From the NCBI GenBank assembly GCA_030445275.1, contig JAUCSE010000041.1, forward strand, positions 1 to 64,000: DNA of 64,000 nucleotides, given 5' to 3'. The stretch is from Mucilaginibacter sp. GTDB taxonomy: Bacteria; Bacteroidota; Bacteroidia; Sphingobacteriales; Sphingobacteriaceae. This document shows, piece after piece, positions 26,113-36,346 of this stretch. A model generated the notes under the pieces. It was not told the origin of the DNA. It was given only the letters and a program-made list of their open reading frames with translations, and made no database searches. Numbering within the stretch: position 1 is the first letter of the stretch; each line of letters opens with the position of its first letter. A program made the translations under genes and the position numbers.

Positions 26113-29100
26113 ATGGACAACAATAAAAAATACTGGAAAGGTTTAGAAGAACTAGACAGAACACCAGAATTTGTTGAGAAAAATAAAAACGAATTTGCCG
26201 AGCCGATTCCAATTGAGGAAATACTTAGCGGTGATGGTTTATCGGCTAAAACTCCACGTCGCGACTTTTTAAAGGCGCTTGGATTTGGTGTTGGTGCTGT
26301 TACCCTGGCTGCTTGTCAACGCGTGCCGGTACATAAATCAATCCCTTACCTTATAAAACCTGAAGAGGTTACACCTGGTGTAGCCAACTACTATTCTTCA
26401 ACTTATGAGGGACAGGCTATATTGGTTAAAACACGTGAAGGTCGCCCTATTAAAGTAGAAGGTAACCCGAATGATGTTTTTGCAAAAGGCGGTTTAAGCG
26501 CGCAGGCCCAGGCTTCGGTTCTGGACCTGTATGATGTAACCCGTTTAAAAGATCCAAAACTAAATGGCAGCGATGCCGGATGGTCAGAGGTTGATGCTTT
26601 CGTGATAAAAGAGCTTGCTGCTATTAAAGCTGCCGGTAAAAATATCCGTTTAGTAACATCAACTATCCACAGCCCATCAACATTAGCGGTTATTGCCGAT
26701 TTTATTAAGCAATACCCAACTGCTAAACATATCACTTACGACGCGGTATCTTATACAGGTATTATACAGGCTAACCAAAACAGTTTTGGCAAAGCGGTAT
26801 TGCCTCACTATAATTTTGATAAGGCTGATGTAATTGTAAGCTTTGGCGCCGACTTTTTAGGCACCTGGATATCAGGCGAGGAGTTTACCCGCCAGTACGT
26901 ATCAAACCGTAACAATAAATCGCTTGAAAGCAAAAAGATGTCGCGCCACATCCAGTTTGAAAGTGGAATGAGCTTAACCGGTACTAATGCCGATAACCGT
27001 TTCCCGATCAAACCATCTGAAGAAGGTATCGCGATCATCAGCCTTTACAATGCTATTTCAGGTACTACTTTACCTGGTTCAAAAAAATTAGCTAACAAAT
27101 CTGTTGATAACGCCATAACTATAGTGGCTAAGGAGTTGGTTGCCGCTAAAGGAAAAGCTTTAGTAGTTGCAGGTTCAAATGATGTTGCTACACAGGTTTT
27201 GGTTAACGCTATCAACTCTCTATTAGGCAGCTACGGTACTACTATTGATCTGGACAACCCATCAAAACAATACGCCGGTAACGACGCTGAGTTTGTTGAA
27301 TTTGTACATGAATTAGGTCGTGGTGAGGTAGCAGCAGCATTATTCTTAAATGTTAACCCTGCTTACGATTACTTTAAAGGAAAAGAATTTAAAGATGCGC
27401 TTAGCAAAGTGCGTTTAAAGTTATCATTCTCTGACCATGATGATGAAACCGCCCAGCTATCAAATGTAGTGGCGCCAAATCACCATTACCTGGAGTCATG
27501 GGGTGATGCTAACGCAGTTGAAGGCTACTATACTGTTATACAACCAACTATTAACCCGGTTTATAACACCCGCCAGGCTGAGCATAGCTTATTAGTATGG
27601 GCCGAAAATCCAGTTAAAGACTATTACACCTATGTACGCAATACCTGGAATAATGGTTTGCTGGCTAAAGGTGGTTTATCAGGCCAAAAAGGTTGGGAAA
27701 CCCTGTTGCAAACAGGTATGATCAATACTCCGGCTAATACCGCTGGCAGCTATACTTTTAGCCGTGATCTGAATGCTGTTGCACAAACTATTTTAACCCA
27801 CAGCGCTTCATTGGTAGCTGGTGATGGTAAATATGAATTACAGGTTTATCAATCACAGGCAATTGGTGATGGTAAACGTGCCAACAACCCTTGGTTGCAG
27901 GAATTGCCTGATCCCGTTTCGAAAGTTACCTGGGATAACTTTGCAGCTATTTCAGTTGCCGATATCAAGAAACTGAAACTGCAGGAAGGTGATGTAATCA
28001 GGGTTGAAGCAAATGGTTACACTGTTGATTTACCAGTATTGGCACAACCAGGACAAGCTCAGGGAACCATTTCTATAGCTGTTGGTTATGGCCGTACAAA
28101 TGCTGGCCCGGTTGGTGATAATGTAGGTAAAAACGCATATCCTTTCTACAGCTTCCGTAACGGAACTTTCCAAACCACTGCTATTGCATCATTTACTGAT
28201 ACAGGTATCAAATCGCCGCTTGCGCAAACACAAACGCACCACTCTTATGAGGGCCGTAGTGTAATACGCGAAGCTAATTTTACCGAGTACAAAAAGAACC
28301 CTGCCACGCACAGTGGAAACGAGGGTGGACATAAGGACTATAACAAAGAAAGCTTATGGGATGACCATGACCGCCCTGTTTATGACTGGGTTATGGCCAT
28401 TGACCTTAACGCCTGCACCGGTTGCGGTGCCTGCGTGGTTGCCTGTAACGCCGAAAACAACATTCCTGTTGTAGGTAAAGACGAAGTACGCCGCCGTCGC
28501 GAAATGCACTGGATACGTATTGACCGTTACTACAGCTACCAGGAAGAAGGTAAATCAGAATCAATTACTGAGGAGTATGAAATTGATAAACTGAGCAATT
28601 TTGACAGAGTAACCGTTGTACACCAACCTATGCTTTGCCAGCACTGTGACCACGCACCTTGCGAAACAGTTTGCCCGGTATTAGCTACAGTTCACTCATC
28701 AGAAGGTTTAAACCAAATGGCATACAACCGTTGTGTTGGTACACGTTATTGCGCAAATAACTGTCCATACAAAGTACGTCGCTTTAACTGGTTTAACTAC
28801 TGGAACGATTCACGTTTTGATAACTACCTGAACAATGAGCATACTCAACTGGTATTAAACCCTGATGTAGTAACCCGTTTCCGTGGGGTAATGGAAAAAT
28901 GCTCTATGTGTGTTCAACGTATACAAGCTGGTAAGCTGAAAGCTAAAATTGACAAACGTCCGCTTAAGGATGGCGAAGTTAAAATGGCTTGTCAGCAAAC
29001 ATGTTCAGCAAACGCTATAGTTTTCGGTAACAGAAATGATCCTAACTCAGAAGTTTCAAAAGCACTGAAGAGCGAAAGAACTTACTACGTACTGGAAGAA

Positions 29101-29166
29101 TTAAACGTACAGCCAGGTATAGGTTACCAGGTAAAAGTTAGAAACGTATCTGAATTAGAGGCTTAA
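26113..29166 (+). CDS. actB: Alternative complex III subunit B: molybdopterin-type plus iron-sulfur protein
   Basis: A 1017-aa periplasm-facing subunit. A Tat-like signal with lipobox (RRDFLKALGFGVGAVTLAAC, about 50-69) is followed by a molybdopterin-oxidoreductase-like domain (about 75-700), which in this complex is thought to lack the cofactor, and a ferredoxin-like domain. The latter holds the iron-sulfur cysteine clusters CTGCGACVVAC (from about 767), CQHCDHAPCETVC (from about 841), CVGTRYCANNC (from about 873), CSMC (about 930) and CQQTC (about 959), enough for three 4Fe-4S and one 3Fe-4S centres. It conducts electrons from ActC/ActF towards the haems of ActA. Confidence 0.95.
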   Translation: MDNNKKYWKGLEELDRTPEFVEKNKNEFAEPIPIEEILSGDGLSAKTPRRDFLKALGFGVGAVTLAACQRVPVHKSIPYLIKPEEVTPGVANYYSSTYEGQAILVKTREGRPIKVEGNPNDVFAKGGLSAQAQASVLDLYDVTRLKDPKLNGSDAGWSEVDAFVIKELAAIKAAGKNIRLVTSTIHSPSTLAVIADFIKQYPTAKHITYDAVSYTGIIQANQNSFGKAVLPHYNFDKADVIVSFGADFLGTWISGEEFTRQYVSNRNNKSLESKKMSRHIQFESGMSLTGTNADNRFPIKPSEEGIAIISLYNAISGTTLPGSKKLANKSVDNAITIVAKELVAAKGKALVVAGSNDVATQVLVNAINSLLGSYGTTIDLDNPSKQYAGNDAEFVEFVHELGRGEVAAALFLNVNPAYDYFKGKEFKDALSKVRLKLSFSDHDDETAQLSNVVAPNHHYLESWGDANAVEGYYTVIQPTINPVYNTRQAEHSLLVWAENPVKDYYTYVRNTWNNGLLAKGGLSGQKGWETLLQTGMINTPANTAGSYTFSRDLNAVAQTILTHSASLVAGDGKYELQVYQSQAIGDGKRANNPWLQELPDPVSKVTWDNFAAISVADIKKLKLQEGDVIRVEANGYTVDLPVLAQPGQAQGTISIAVGYGRTNAGPVGDNVGKNAYPFYSFRNGTFQTTAIASFTDTGIKSPLAQTQTHHSYEGRSVIREANFTEYKKNPATHSGNEGGHKDYNKESLWDDHDRPVYDWVMAIDLNACTGCGACVVACNAENNIPVVGKDEVRRRREMHWIRIDRYYSYQEEGKSESITEEYEIDKLSNFDRVTVVHQPMLCQHCDHAPCETVCPVLATVHSSEGLNQMAYNRCVGTRYCANNCPYKVRRFNWFNYWNDSRFDNYLNNEHTQLVLNPDVVTRFRGVMEKCSMCVQRIQAGKLKAKIDKRPLKDGEVKMACQQTCSANAIVFGNRNDPNSEVSKALKSERTYYVLEELNVQPGIGYQVKVRNVSELEA

Positions 29167-29193
29167 AATTTTTATATACAGAGATTAAAATAT

Positions 29194-30666
29194 ATGGCAT
29201 CTCATAGTGAATCAATAATAAGGGAACCGTTAATAACGGGTAAAAACATTACCTATGGTCAGATCACTGACGATATATTACGTCCCGTAGAAAATATGCC
29301 AGGGAAAGCCTGGTGGATAGGTTTTAGTGTAGCATCATTGGGCGCCCTGCTTTGGGTAGTATCCATCAGCTACACATTCTGGTTCGGAATTGGATCATGG
29401 GGACTAAACAAAACAGTAGGATGGGCCTGGGATATCACCGGTTTCGTATGGTGGGTAGGTATTGGTCACGCCGGTACACTAATCTCGGCCGTATTGTTAC
29501 TGTTCCGTCAAAACTGGCGTAACTCCATCAACCGCTCGGCCGAGGCGATGACCATCTTTGCGGTAATTTGCGCGGCCACTTATATCGGCGCTCACATGGG
29601 GCGCCCGTGGATGGCTCTTTACTCATTGCCTTTACCAAACCAGTACGGTTCTTTATGGGTTAACTTTAACTCACCGCTTATCTGGGACGTATTCGCGATA
29701 TCAACTTACTTCTCGGTTTCACTGGTATTCTGGTATACAGGTTTATTACCTGATATGGCTTCTATCCGTGACCGTGCAACAGGTTTACGCCGCCGTATTT
29801 ATTCGGTAGCATCATTCGGATGGACAGGTTCTGTTAAAACATGGCAGCGTTTTGAAACTGTGTCATTAATATTGGCAGGTTTATCAACACCACTGGTACT
29901 TTCGGTACACACCATTGTATCTATGGACTTTGCAACCTCGCTTGAACCGGGATGGCATACTACCATTTTCCCTCCATACTTCGTTGCGGGAGCTATCTTC
30001 TCAGGTTTTGCCATGGTGCAAACACTGTTGTTGGTGACCCGTAAAGTATTAGGACTGGAAAATTATATTACCATGTTCCACATCGAATCCATGAATAAAA
30101 TTATTCTGGTAACGGGTTCAGTGGTAGGTGTGGCTTATATCACTGAGTTCTTTATCGCTTACTATTCAGGTGGCGAGTATGAGCAATATACTTTCTTAAA
30201 CAGGTTTATTGGTCCATACTGGTGGGCTGCCTGTATGATGTACGGCTGTAACGTATTGATGACCCAAATGATGTGGTCAAAAAAGGTGAGGACAAACATT
30301 CCAATTTCATGGGTGCTATCCATCATCGTAAATATAGGTATGTGGTTTGAGCGTTTTGTGATCATTGTTACTTCATTACACCGTGATTACCTTCCTTCAA
30401 GCTGGGCTATGTTTTACCCAACCTGGGTTGATGTAGGTGTGTTTGTTGGCTCAATCGGTATATTCTTCACCATGTTCCTGCTGTTTATAAGGGTAATGCC
30501 TTCTGTAGCTATAGCCGAAGTGAAGCTACTGTTGAAGAGCGCGAGCGAGCAGGCTAAGAAGAAACAAATTGCAGAAGGCCACCTTGAACCGGCTCACGTT
30601 GAGTTTTACAAGGATAATCTGATTAAGTTTGATAGTATTGACCATTCTGAATACGAAAAAGCATAA
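29194..30666 (+). CDS. actC: Alternative complex III subunit C (NrfD-like quinol-binding membrane protein)
   Basis: A 490-aa inner-membrane protein with about ten membrane segments of the NrfD/PsrC family. Typical motifs are visible: GIGHAGTLISAVLLLFRQNWR (about 90-110), which lies at the quinol site in NrfD proteins, RSAEAMTIFAVICAA, and IVSMDFATSLEPGWHTTIFPPYFVAGAIFSG with the conserved H and P residues. It is thought to oxidise menaquinol and help couple this to charge or proton movement. Spacing to ActB is 27 bases and to ActD five bases. Confidence 0.95.
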   Translation: MASHSESIIREPLITGKNITYGQITDDILRPVENMPGKAWWIGFSVASLGALLWVVSISYTFWFGIGSWGLNKTVGWAWDITGFVWWVGIGHAGTLISAVLLLFRQNWRNSINRSAEAMTIFAVICAATYIGAHMGRPWMALYSLPLPNQYGSLWVNFNSPLIWDVFAISTYFSVSLVFWYTGLLPDMASIRDRATGLRRRIYSVASFGWTGSVKTWQRFETVSLILAGLSTPLVLSVHTIVSMDFATSLEPGWHTTIFPPYFVAGAIFSGFAMVQTLLLVTRKVLGLENYITMFHIESMNKIILVTGSVVGVAYITEFFIAYYSGGEYEQYTFLNRFIGPYWWAACMMYGCNVLMTQMMWSKKVRTNIPISWVLSIIVNIGMWFERFVIIVTSLHRDYLPSSWAMFYPTWVDVGVFVGSIGIFFTMFLLFIRVMPSVAIAEVKLLLKSASEQAKKKQIAEGHLEPAHVEFYKDNLIKFDSIDHSEYEKA

Positions 30667-30671
30667 AACCG

Positions 30672-31208
30672 ATGAGCAGCACTAAATATATATTAGGCAT
30701 TTTTGATGATCCCGATGAACTGATGCACGGGATTGACAAACTACAAAAAAATAGTATTCCTATTTATGATGTTTACACGCCAATGCCAATACACGGTATC
30801 GACGCTAAACTGGGTATCAAGGATTCAAGATTAGGTTATGCAGCCTTTATGTTTGGCTGTATGGGCGGTACAACCATCTTTACGCTGGTTTATTACTTCC
30901 TGGCGCATGACTGGCCAATGAACATCGGTGGTAAAAACTTTTTTCCAATTCCCGATTTTATCCCGGTAACCTTTGAATGGACGGTATTATTTGCTTCATA
31001 TGGTATGGCATTTACCTTCTTCTTTGCAACACACCTTTTCCCGGGCCGTGCGCCAAGGGTAATGGATTTAAGGGCAACAAACGATAAATTTGTAATTGCT
31101 ATTGATGCCAAAGGAGATGTACCACACGAAGATATTAACACTATATTAAAAGAAGCAGGAGCTGTTGAAGTTAAGCATAACGACAGAAAATATGTTAGCT
31201 ATGAATAA
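30672..31208 (+). CDS. actD: Alternative complex III subunit D (DUF3341)
   Basis: A 178-aa membrane subunit of the DUF3341 family. The soluble N-terminus has the typical LGIFDDPDELMHGIDKLQ and YDVYTPMPIHGID, followed by two membrane helices (about 55-75 and 93-115) and a soluble C-terminal part ending in AGAVEVKHNDRKYV. It is a structural subunit that packs against ActC/ActF. Its end overlaps the start of ActE by eight bases, a sign of coupled translation. Confidence 0.93.
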   Translation: MSSTKYILGIFDDPDELMHGIDKLQKNSIPIYDVYTPMPIHGIDAKLGIKDSRLGYAAFMFGCMGGTTIFTLVYYFLAHDWPMNIGGKNFFPIPDFIPVTFEWTVLFASYGMAFTFFFATHLFPGRAPRVMDLRATNDKFVIAIDAKGDVPHEDINTILKEAGAVEVKHNDRKYVSYE

Positions 31209-31776
31209 ATTTAGAATATTAGGAACGGTAGTTATCGTTATCGCAGCTTCGATAGTAGTTACGTCGTGCAAAGATAAAAGGAGTACCGGATGGGAGTACG
31301 CGCCTAATATGTACGAGCATATCGCATACGATCCGGATCAAAAAAACCCGAACTTTAAGGACGGAAAAACAGCACAAGTGCCACCAGCCGGAACAATTCC
31401 GGTAGGTTTTACCAAGTTTGATTATCCAAATACAAAGGATGGTTATGAACTGGCAAGTGTTGAGGTTAAAACCGTATTGGCCCAAACCCAGGCAAACTAT
31501 AAAGATGGCAAAATTTTGTTTGAGCACTTTTGCTCTCCTTGCCATGGTGTTAACGGCCAGGGCGATGGTTTGGTAGTGCAGCACGGTTATCCGGCTCCGC
31601 CATCATACTCTAAAGGCCAGTCATCACGCGGTGGCGCCATGAAAGACTTAACAGACGGTAAAATATATCATACCATTACTTACGGTGTAAATGCAATGGG
31701 ATCTTACGCTTCGCAGCTGGCTCCTGAAGAACGCTGGAAAGTGATCATGTATGTTCACCATTTACAAACTTTATAA
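31201..31776 (+). CDS. actE: Alternative complex III subunit E (monohaem cytochrome c lipoprotein)
   Basis: A 191-aa exported cytochrome c. The signal ends in the lipobox VVTSC, so the protein is lipid-anchored. A single haem site FCSPCHGVNGQGDG lies in the second half, after NYKDGKILFEHF, and the domain ends with the usual WKVIMYVHHLQ helix. In alternative complex III this subunit carries a haem c next to ActA. ATG 31201 is chosen over upstream in-frame starts (31165, 31192) because it gives a proper lipoprotein signal; it overlaps ActD by eight bases. Confidence 0.93.
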   Translation: MNKFRILGTVVIVIAASIVVTSCKDKRSTGWEYAPNMYEHIAYDPDQKNPNFKDGKTAQVPPAGTIPVGFTKFDYPNTKDGYELASVEVKTVLAQTQANYKDGKILFEHFCSPCHGVNGQGDGLVVQHGYPAPPSYSKGQSSRGGAMKDLTDGKIYHTITYGVNAMGSYASQLAPEERWKVIMYVHHLQTL

Positions 31777-31789
31777 GAATTAGAATTGA

Positions 31790-33055
31790 ATGAATACTCA
31801 TAATAGTTTTGACGAGCAATTTGAATTTACCGGTAAGGTAAAAACATATAGCCTGGCTGCCATAGCAGTGGGGGTTATAACCATACTTGCTGGGTTTTTA
31901 ACAAATAACGGTGAGCGAACATTTGCAAATTTATTGCTGATGGGTTACTACTTTGCCTGCGTTTGTATAGCCGGTGTGTTTTTCTGCGCTTTACAATATG
32001 TGGCGCAAGCCGGATGGTCAGCTTCGCTGATCCGCATACCTCAGGCATTTGCTAAGGTGCTACCTGTAGCCGCTATTTTATTATTGATTATCATAATAGC
32101 AGGCTTAACGCTTACGCATACTACTGAAATAGAAGGTAAGCAGGTTATAGCTCCTTATTTATATAAAGTATGGCATCAAGCTGGTGTTACTACTCCAGGT
32201 AGCGAAAATTACGACCCTATTTTGGCAGGTAAATCAGGATTTCTGAATATGAAATTCTTCCTTGTCCGTTTAGTGTTATTTTTAGGTGGTTACACCATTT
32301 TTGGATTGTTATTGGCTAAGTACTCTGAAACGGAAGATGATTTGGGTGGTTTGTTCTATTACAAAAAGAGCTTTACCATTTCGGCTGCATTCCTGGTGGT
32401 TTTTGGATTTACTCAACCTATATTTTCTTTTGATGTGATCATGTCATTAGAAGCACATTGGTTTTCGACCATGTTTGGCTGGTATAACTTTGCAGCCATG
32501 TGGGTAAGCAGTTTAGCAGTGATTACTTTGGTGATCATCTGGTTAAGAACTCAGGGTTATATGCAATGGATAACACAAGATCACCTGCATAGCCTTGGAC
32601 AGTTAATATTTGGTTTCTCTATATTCTGGACCTATGTTTGGTTTGCACAGTTCTTGCTTATTTACTATGCCAACTTACCAGAAGAATCTGTTTATTTCTT
32701 CAGAAGATGGGAACCTGAATTTAAACCATGGTTCTGGTTAACTATCGTGCTTAACTTTATGGCTCCGTTGTTAATCATTATGGCCCGCGATTCAAAACGT
32801 ATCACAGGTGTATTAAAAACTACTTGTATCATTTTAGTTATTGGTCACTGGCTTGATTATTTTATAATGATAATGCCTGGTACCGTAGGCCCGCAGTCTG
32901 AATGGTATACAGAAATTGGCTTGATAGAATTAGGTGTTTTTGTTGGCTTTGCCGGGTTGTTTATTTTCCTGACATTGAACGCTTTGAGTAAATTCAAATC
33001 GCTTATTCCTAAAAAACATCCGTTCCTACAGGAGAGCCTTCATCATCACATATAA
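31790..33055 (+). CDS. actF: Alternative complex III subunit F (NrfD-like)
   Basis: A 421-aa inner-membrane subunit with about ten membrane segments, related to ActC. Visible features: SFDVIMSLEAHWFSTMFGWYNFAAMWVS (about 215-245), the H-containing segment conserved in ActF and aligned with the quinol-site helices of ActC, and ITQDHLHSLGQLIFGFSIFWTYVWFAQF. It forms the second half of the membrane pair thought to link quinol oxidation to energy conservation. It follows ActE by 13 bases and is followed within 50 bases by CoxB. Confidence 0.93.
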   Translation: MNTHNSFDEQFEFTGKVKTYSLAAIAVGVITILAGFLTNNGERTFANLLLMGYYFACVCIAGVFFCALQYVAQAGWSASLIRIPQAFAKVLPVAAILLLIIIIAGLTLTHTTEIEGKQVIAPYLYKVWHQAGVTTPGSENYDPILAGKSGFLNMKFFLVRLVLFLGGYTIFGLLLAKYSETEDDLGGLFYYKKSFTISAAFLVVFGFTQPIFSFDVIMSLEAHWFSTMFGWYNFAAMWVSSLAVITLVIIWLRTQGYMQWITQDHLHSLGQLIFGFSIFWTYVWFAQFLLIYYANLPEESVYFFRRWEPEFKPWFWLTIVLNFMAPLLIIMARDSKRITGVLKTTCIILVIGHWLDYFIMIMPGTVGPQSEWYTEIGLIELGVFVGFAGLFIFLTLNALSKFKSLIPKKHPFLQESLHHHI

Positions 33056-33062
33056 TAATTGT

Positions 33063-33070
33063 TATTTTTG
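33063..33070 (+). promoter_or_regulatory. Possible internal promoter box before coxB
   Basis: TATTTTTG matches TAnnTTTG and lies between the ActF stop and the coxB ATG (33104). It could give the oxidase genes extra transcription independent of the complex III genes. Confidence 0.35.
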
Positions 33071-33103
33071 CAACAAAATACAGAATACCAAACTGACATT
33101 AAA

Positions 33104-34291
33104 ATGGGATTCAGAAAATTTATAAATTCTAAAACATTACTATCGTTTATCACTGCGTTTATACTCCTGGGCACAAACCTGCTGATGGCGCAAACTGAAG
33201 CAGCTGCAGGTGCCGCTGGTCAAGCCGAGGCTCCACAGGTTGACTGGACAGGTGTTTCATATTATTTGCTGTTATTTTTCCTGGTATGCCTTGGTGTAGC
33301 CGTAATAGGTAAGATCTTGAAAATATATGATCTGACACTTAAAATACAAGGTAAAAAAGGCATGAAATGGAATACCGTAATGGCTGTAATTTGCCTGGTT
33401 TTCTTATTAGCCGGTATATATGGCGCTTACTGGTCATTCACTGTTCAAGGCAGCATGACCTTACCTGAGGCAGCATCTGTTCATGGTGTTAAAATTGACG
33501 AGATGTTTACCGTTACTACGGTTTTAACCATGATCGTGTTTTTTATAACCCAGATATTATTGTTTGGATTTTTATTTAACTACAGACATTCTGATAAACG
33601 CCGCGCGCACTTTTTACCACATAACAATACCATTGAAAAGGTTTGGACAATTGCACCAGCCATTGTGTTAACTGTATTGGTTGTATTTGGATTTTTCACC
33701 TGGCAAACAATCATGAACACTACTAATGTTAAGGGTGATATAAACATCGATATCACTGGTCATCAGTTTGCATGGGAGTTACGTTATCCTGGTAAAGACG
33801 GTAAATTAGGTCCTAAAAACTTCAGATTTGTAACTGCAGCAAATAAATTAGGTGTAAACTTTAAAAAACGCAGCAGTTTTGATGATTTACAGGCCGATAC
33901 CATGTATTTACCTGTTAACAGACCTGTAAGGTTAAATATAGAGGCGCAGGATGTAATACATAGTGTTTATATGCCTCATTTCAGGGTTCAGCTTAACGCG
34001 GTACCGGGATTGCCTACTTTCTTTAAATTTACTCCAACTATTACAACAGCGCAGATGCGCAGCAAATTGGACGATTCTAAATTTGAGTATTTAGTTTACT
34101 GTAATAAAATATGCGGTGGCGGTCACTACAACATGCAAAAAGTTGTTCGTGTGGTTACCGAAGCCGAATACCAGTCATGGTTATCAAGACAAAAACCTTA
34201 TTTAACTGATCAGTTAAGAAAAGAGCTGCATTTTGCTGCCGCAGATCAGCCAAAAACAGGGGAACAAAATAGGTTAGCGTTAAATAATTAA
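33104..34291 (+). CDS. coxB: Cytochrome c oxidase subunit II
   Basis: A 395-aa subunit carrying the CuA centre that accepts electrons from cytochrome c. A signal peptide (cleavage near LMAQ), three further hydrophobic segments (about 49-68, 88-108, 135-200 region) and a C-terminal cupredoxin domain are visible: GHQFAWELRYPG, then HSVYMPHFRVQLNAVPG with the first CuA His, and CNKICGGGHYNM with both Cys, His and Met ligands. In the loop C-x-E-x-C of most oxidases the Glu is Lys here, which probably removes the adjacent Mg site. ATG 33104 gives the signal peptide; the frame opens at 33059. Confidence 0.94.
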   Translation: MGFRKFINSKTLLSFITAFILLGTNLLMAQTEAAAGAAGQAEAPQVDWTGVSYYLLLFFLVCLGVAVIGKILKIYDLTLKIQGKKGMKWNTVMAVICLVFLLAGIYGAYWSFTVQGSMTLPEAASVHGVKIDEMFTVTTVLTMIVFFITQILLFGFLFNYRHSDKRRAHFLPHNNTIEKVWTIAPAIVLTVLVVFGFFTWQTIMNTTNVKGDINIDITGHQFAWELRYPGKDGKLGPKNFRFVTAANKLGVNFKKRSSFDDLQADTMYLPVNRPVRLNIEAQDVIHSVYMPHFRVQLNAVPGLPTFFKFTPTITTAQMRSKLDDSKFEYLVYCNKICGGGHYNMQKVVRVVTEAEYQSWLSRQKPYLTDQLRKELHFAAADQPKTGEQNRLALNN

Positions 34292-34313
34292 TATAAGAAT
34301 TAAGATAAGCGAT

Positions 34314-36203
34314 ATGTCAACATTAGCAGTTCACGACCACGGAGTAGCACATCACGACGATCACGGTCACGAACATCATCATAATCAATCTTTCCTGTCT
34401 AAATACGTATTTAGCATGGATCACAAAATGATTGCCAAACAATTCCTGATCACAGGGATCACTATGGCAGTTATTGCAATGATATTATCTATTCTGTTCA
34501 GGATCCAGTTAGCATATCCTGATAAAACATTCCCATTGTTAACCACACTATTAGGTCGTTTTGCACCTAACGGACGTATAAGCGCCGATTTTTATCTGTC
34601 GCTGGTTACCATACACGGTACCATCATGGTATTCTTTGTGTTAACAGCCGGATTGAGCGGTACTTTTGCCAACTTGCTGATACCTCTTCAGGTAGGCGCC
34701 CGTGATATGGCATCGCCATTCATGAACATGCTGTCATACTGGTTTTTCTTTATGGCAAGCGTTGTTATGCTATCATCGTTCCTGGTGCAAAAAGGGCCCG
34801 CCAGTGGGGGCTGGACTATCTATCCCCCGTTGTCGGCATTGCCAAAAGCGATGCCTGGCTCTGGTGAGGGTATGACTTTGTGGCTTATCAGTATGGTGAT
34901 GTTTGTGGCATCATCGCTAATGGGTGGTATCAACTACGTGAGTACGGTATTAAACATGCGTACAAAAGGTATGGACCTTTGGAAAATGCCTTTAACTATA
35001 TGGGCCTTATTCCTTACCGCTATTTTAGGTGTTTTGGCATTCCCTGTATTAGTTGCGGGTGTGGTGTTATTGATATTTGACCGTAGCTTTGGTACCAGCT
35101 TTTATCTTTCTGATATTGTGTTGAACGGTGTGCAACAACCTTTTGAAGGTGGTAGCCCAATTTTGTTCCAGCACTTATTCTGGTTCCTGGGCCACCCGGA
35201 GGTATACATCGTAATTATGCCGGCAATGGGTATCTCATCTGAGATTATGTCTGTAAATTCACGTAAACCAATATTTGGTTACCATGCCATGGTTTACTCG
35301 CTTGTAGGTATCACCGTATTATCATTTATAGTATGGGGTCACCACATGTTTGTAACCGGTATGAACCCTTTCCTGGGTGGTGTGTTCATGATCACCACAT
35401 TGATCATCGCGGTACCATCGGCAGTAAAAACATTCAACTGGCTGGCTACTTTATGGCGCGGTAATATCAGGTTTACGCCTGCTATGCTGTTTGCCATAGG
35501 CATGGTGTCATTCTTTATATCAGGCGGTTTAACAGGTATATTTCTGGGTAATGCGGCACTGGATATTAACCTGCACGATACTTACTTTGTGGTAGCTCAC
35601 TTCCACCTGGTAATGGGTTCGGCAGCTATATTTGGTATGCTTGCGGGTGTTTACCACTGGTTCCCTAAAATGTTTGGCAGAATGATGGACGAGAAATTGG
35701 GCTATCTGCACTTCTGGTTAACCTTTATTGGTGCTTACCTGGTGTTTTTCCCGATGCACTTTATGGGGCTTGATGGTGTACCACGCCGTTACTATGCCTT
35801 TACCGAGTTTGTAAGCATGCAACGCTGGTTAACCGTAAATACCTTTATTACATGGGCAGCTATTATGGCAGCTTGTGCACAGGTAGCTTTCTTATATAAT
35901 TTTATCACTTCGATATTTATTGGTAAAAAGGCAACTCAAAATCCATGGGAATCAAATACCCTGGAATGGACTACTCCGGTTGAGCATTTACATGGTAACT
36001 GGCCTGGCGAAATACCAACTGTTTACCGTTGGCCATATGACTACAGCAAGCCAGGTGCCGAAGAGGATTACATTCCTCAAACAGTTCCTTTCTCACAAAC
36101 CATGAGCTCAAATCAGGCTCATGACTTTGAAGATAATCCTAAAGGTTTAGAGGAACTGAACAAGTTTACAAGTACGCTGAAAGCAAACGAGCAAGTAAAA
36201 TAA
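34314..36203 (+). CDS. coxA: Cytochrome c oxidase subunit I
   Basis: A 629-aa haem-copper oxidase catalytic subunit with about twelve membrane segments. Seen: low-spin haem ligand in TIHGTIMVFFVLTAG, the CuB His and cross-linked Tyr in GHPEVYIVIMPAMG, the HH pair in WGHHMFVTGM, and haem ligands in HDTYFVVAHFHLVMGSA. The last three motifs place it in the A family. The first 21 residues are unusually His-rich (HDHGVAHHDDHGHEHHH), on the cytoplasmic side, and may bind metal. It follows coxB by 22 bases; after it a palindromic spacer separates the assembly genes. Confidence 0.97.
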   Translation: MSTLAVHDHGVAHHDDHGHEHHHNQSFLSKYVFSMDHKMIAKQFLITGITMAVIAMILSILFRIQLAYPDKTFPLLTTLLGRFAPNGRISADFYLSLVTIHGTIMVFFVLTAGLSGTFANLLIPLQVGARDMASPFMNMLSYWFFFMASVVMLSSFLVQKGPASGGWTIYPPLSALPKAMPGSGEGMTLWLISMVMFVASSLMGGINYVSTVLNMRTKGMDLWKMPLTIWALFLTAILGVLAFPVLVAGVVLLIFDRSFGTSFYLSDIVLNGVQQPFEGGSPILFQHLFWFLGHPEVYIVIMPAMGISSEIMSVNSRKPIFGYHAMVYSLVGITVLSFIVWGHHMFVTGMNPFLGGVFMITTLIIAVPSAVKTFNWLATLWRGNIRFTPAMLFAIGMVSFFISGGLTGIFLGNAALDINLHDTYFVVAHFHLVMGSAAIFGMLAGVYHWFPKMFGRMMDEKLGYLHFWLTFIGAYLVFFPMHFMGLDGVPRRYYAFTEFVSMQRWLTVNTFITWAAIMAACAQVAFLYNFITSIFIGKKATQNPWESNTLEWTTPVEHLHGNWPGEIPTVYRWPYDYSKPGAEEDYIPQTVPFSQTMSSNQAHDFEDNPKGLEELNKFTSTLKANEQVK

Positions 36204-36224
36204 TTTTAATACTTATCTGATCTT

Positions 36225-36330
36225 TTAGGGTATCTGTATTAAGTTGTAAGTCTTAAGTTCTGAGTCTTGAGTTTTTTAACTTAGAACTTTGGACTCAGAA
36301 CTTTAAACTTATCCTACGGGTACCCTAAAT
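36225..36330. repeat. Nested palindrome of AAGTTCTGAGTC words between coxA and ctaA
   Basis: Outer arms TTTAGGGTA (36225-36233) and TACCCTAAA (36322-36330); inner arms AAGTTCTGAGTC (36256-36267) and GACTCAGAACTT (36293-36304), with extra variants of the word (AAGTCTTAAGT, GTCTTGAGTT, AACTTAGAACTT) between. It could attenuate transcription between the oxidase and haem A genes. Confidence 0.75.
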
Positions 36331-36346
36331 TTTTAGAAATATTTAA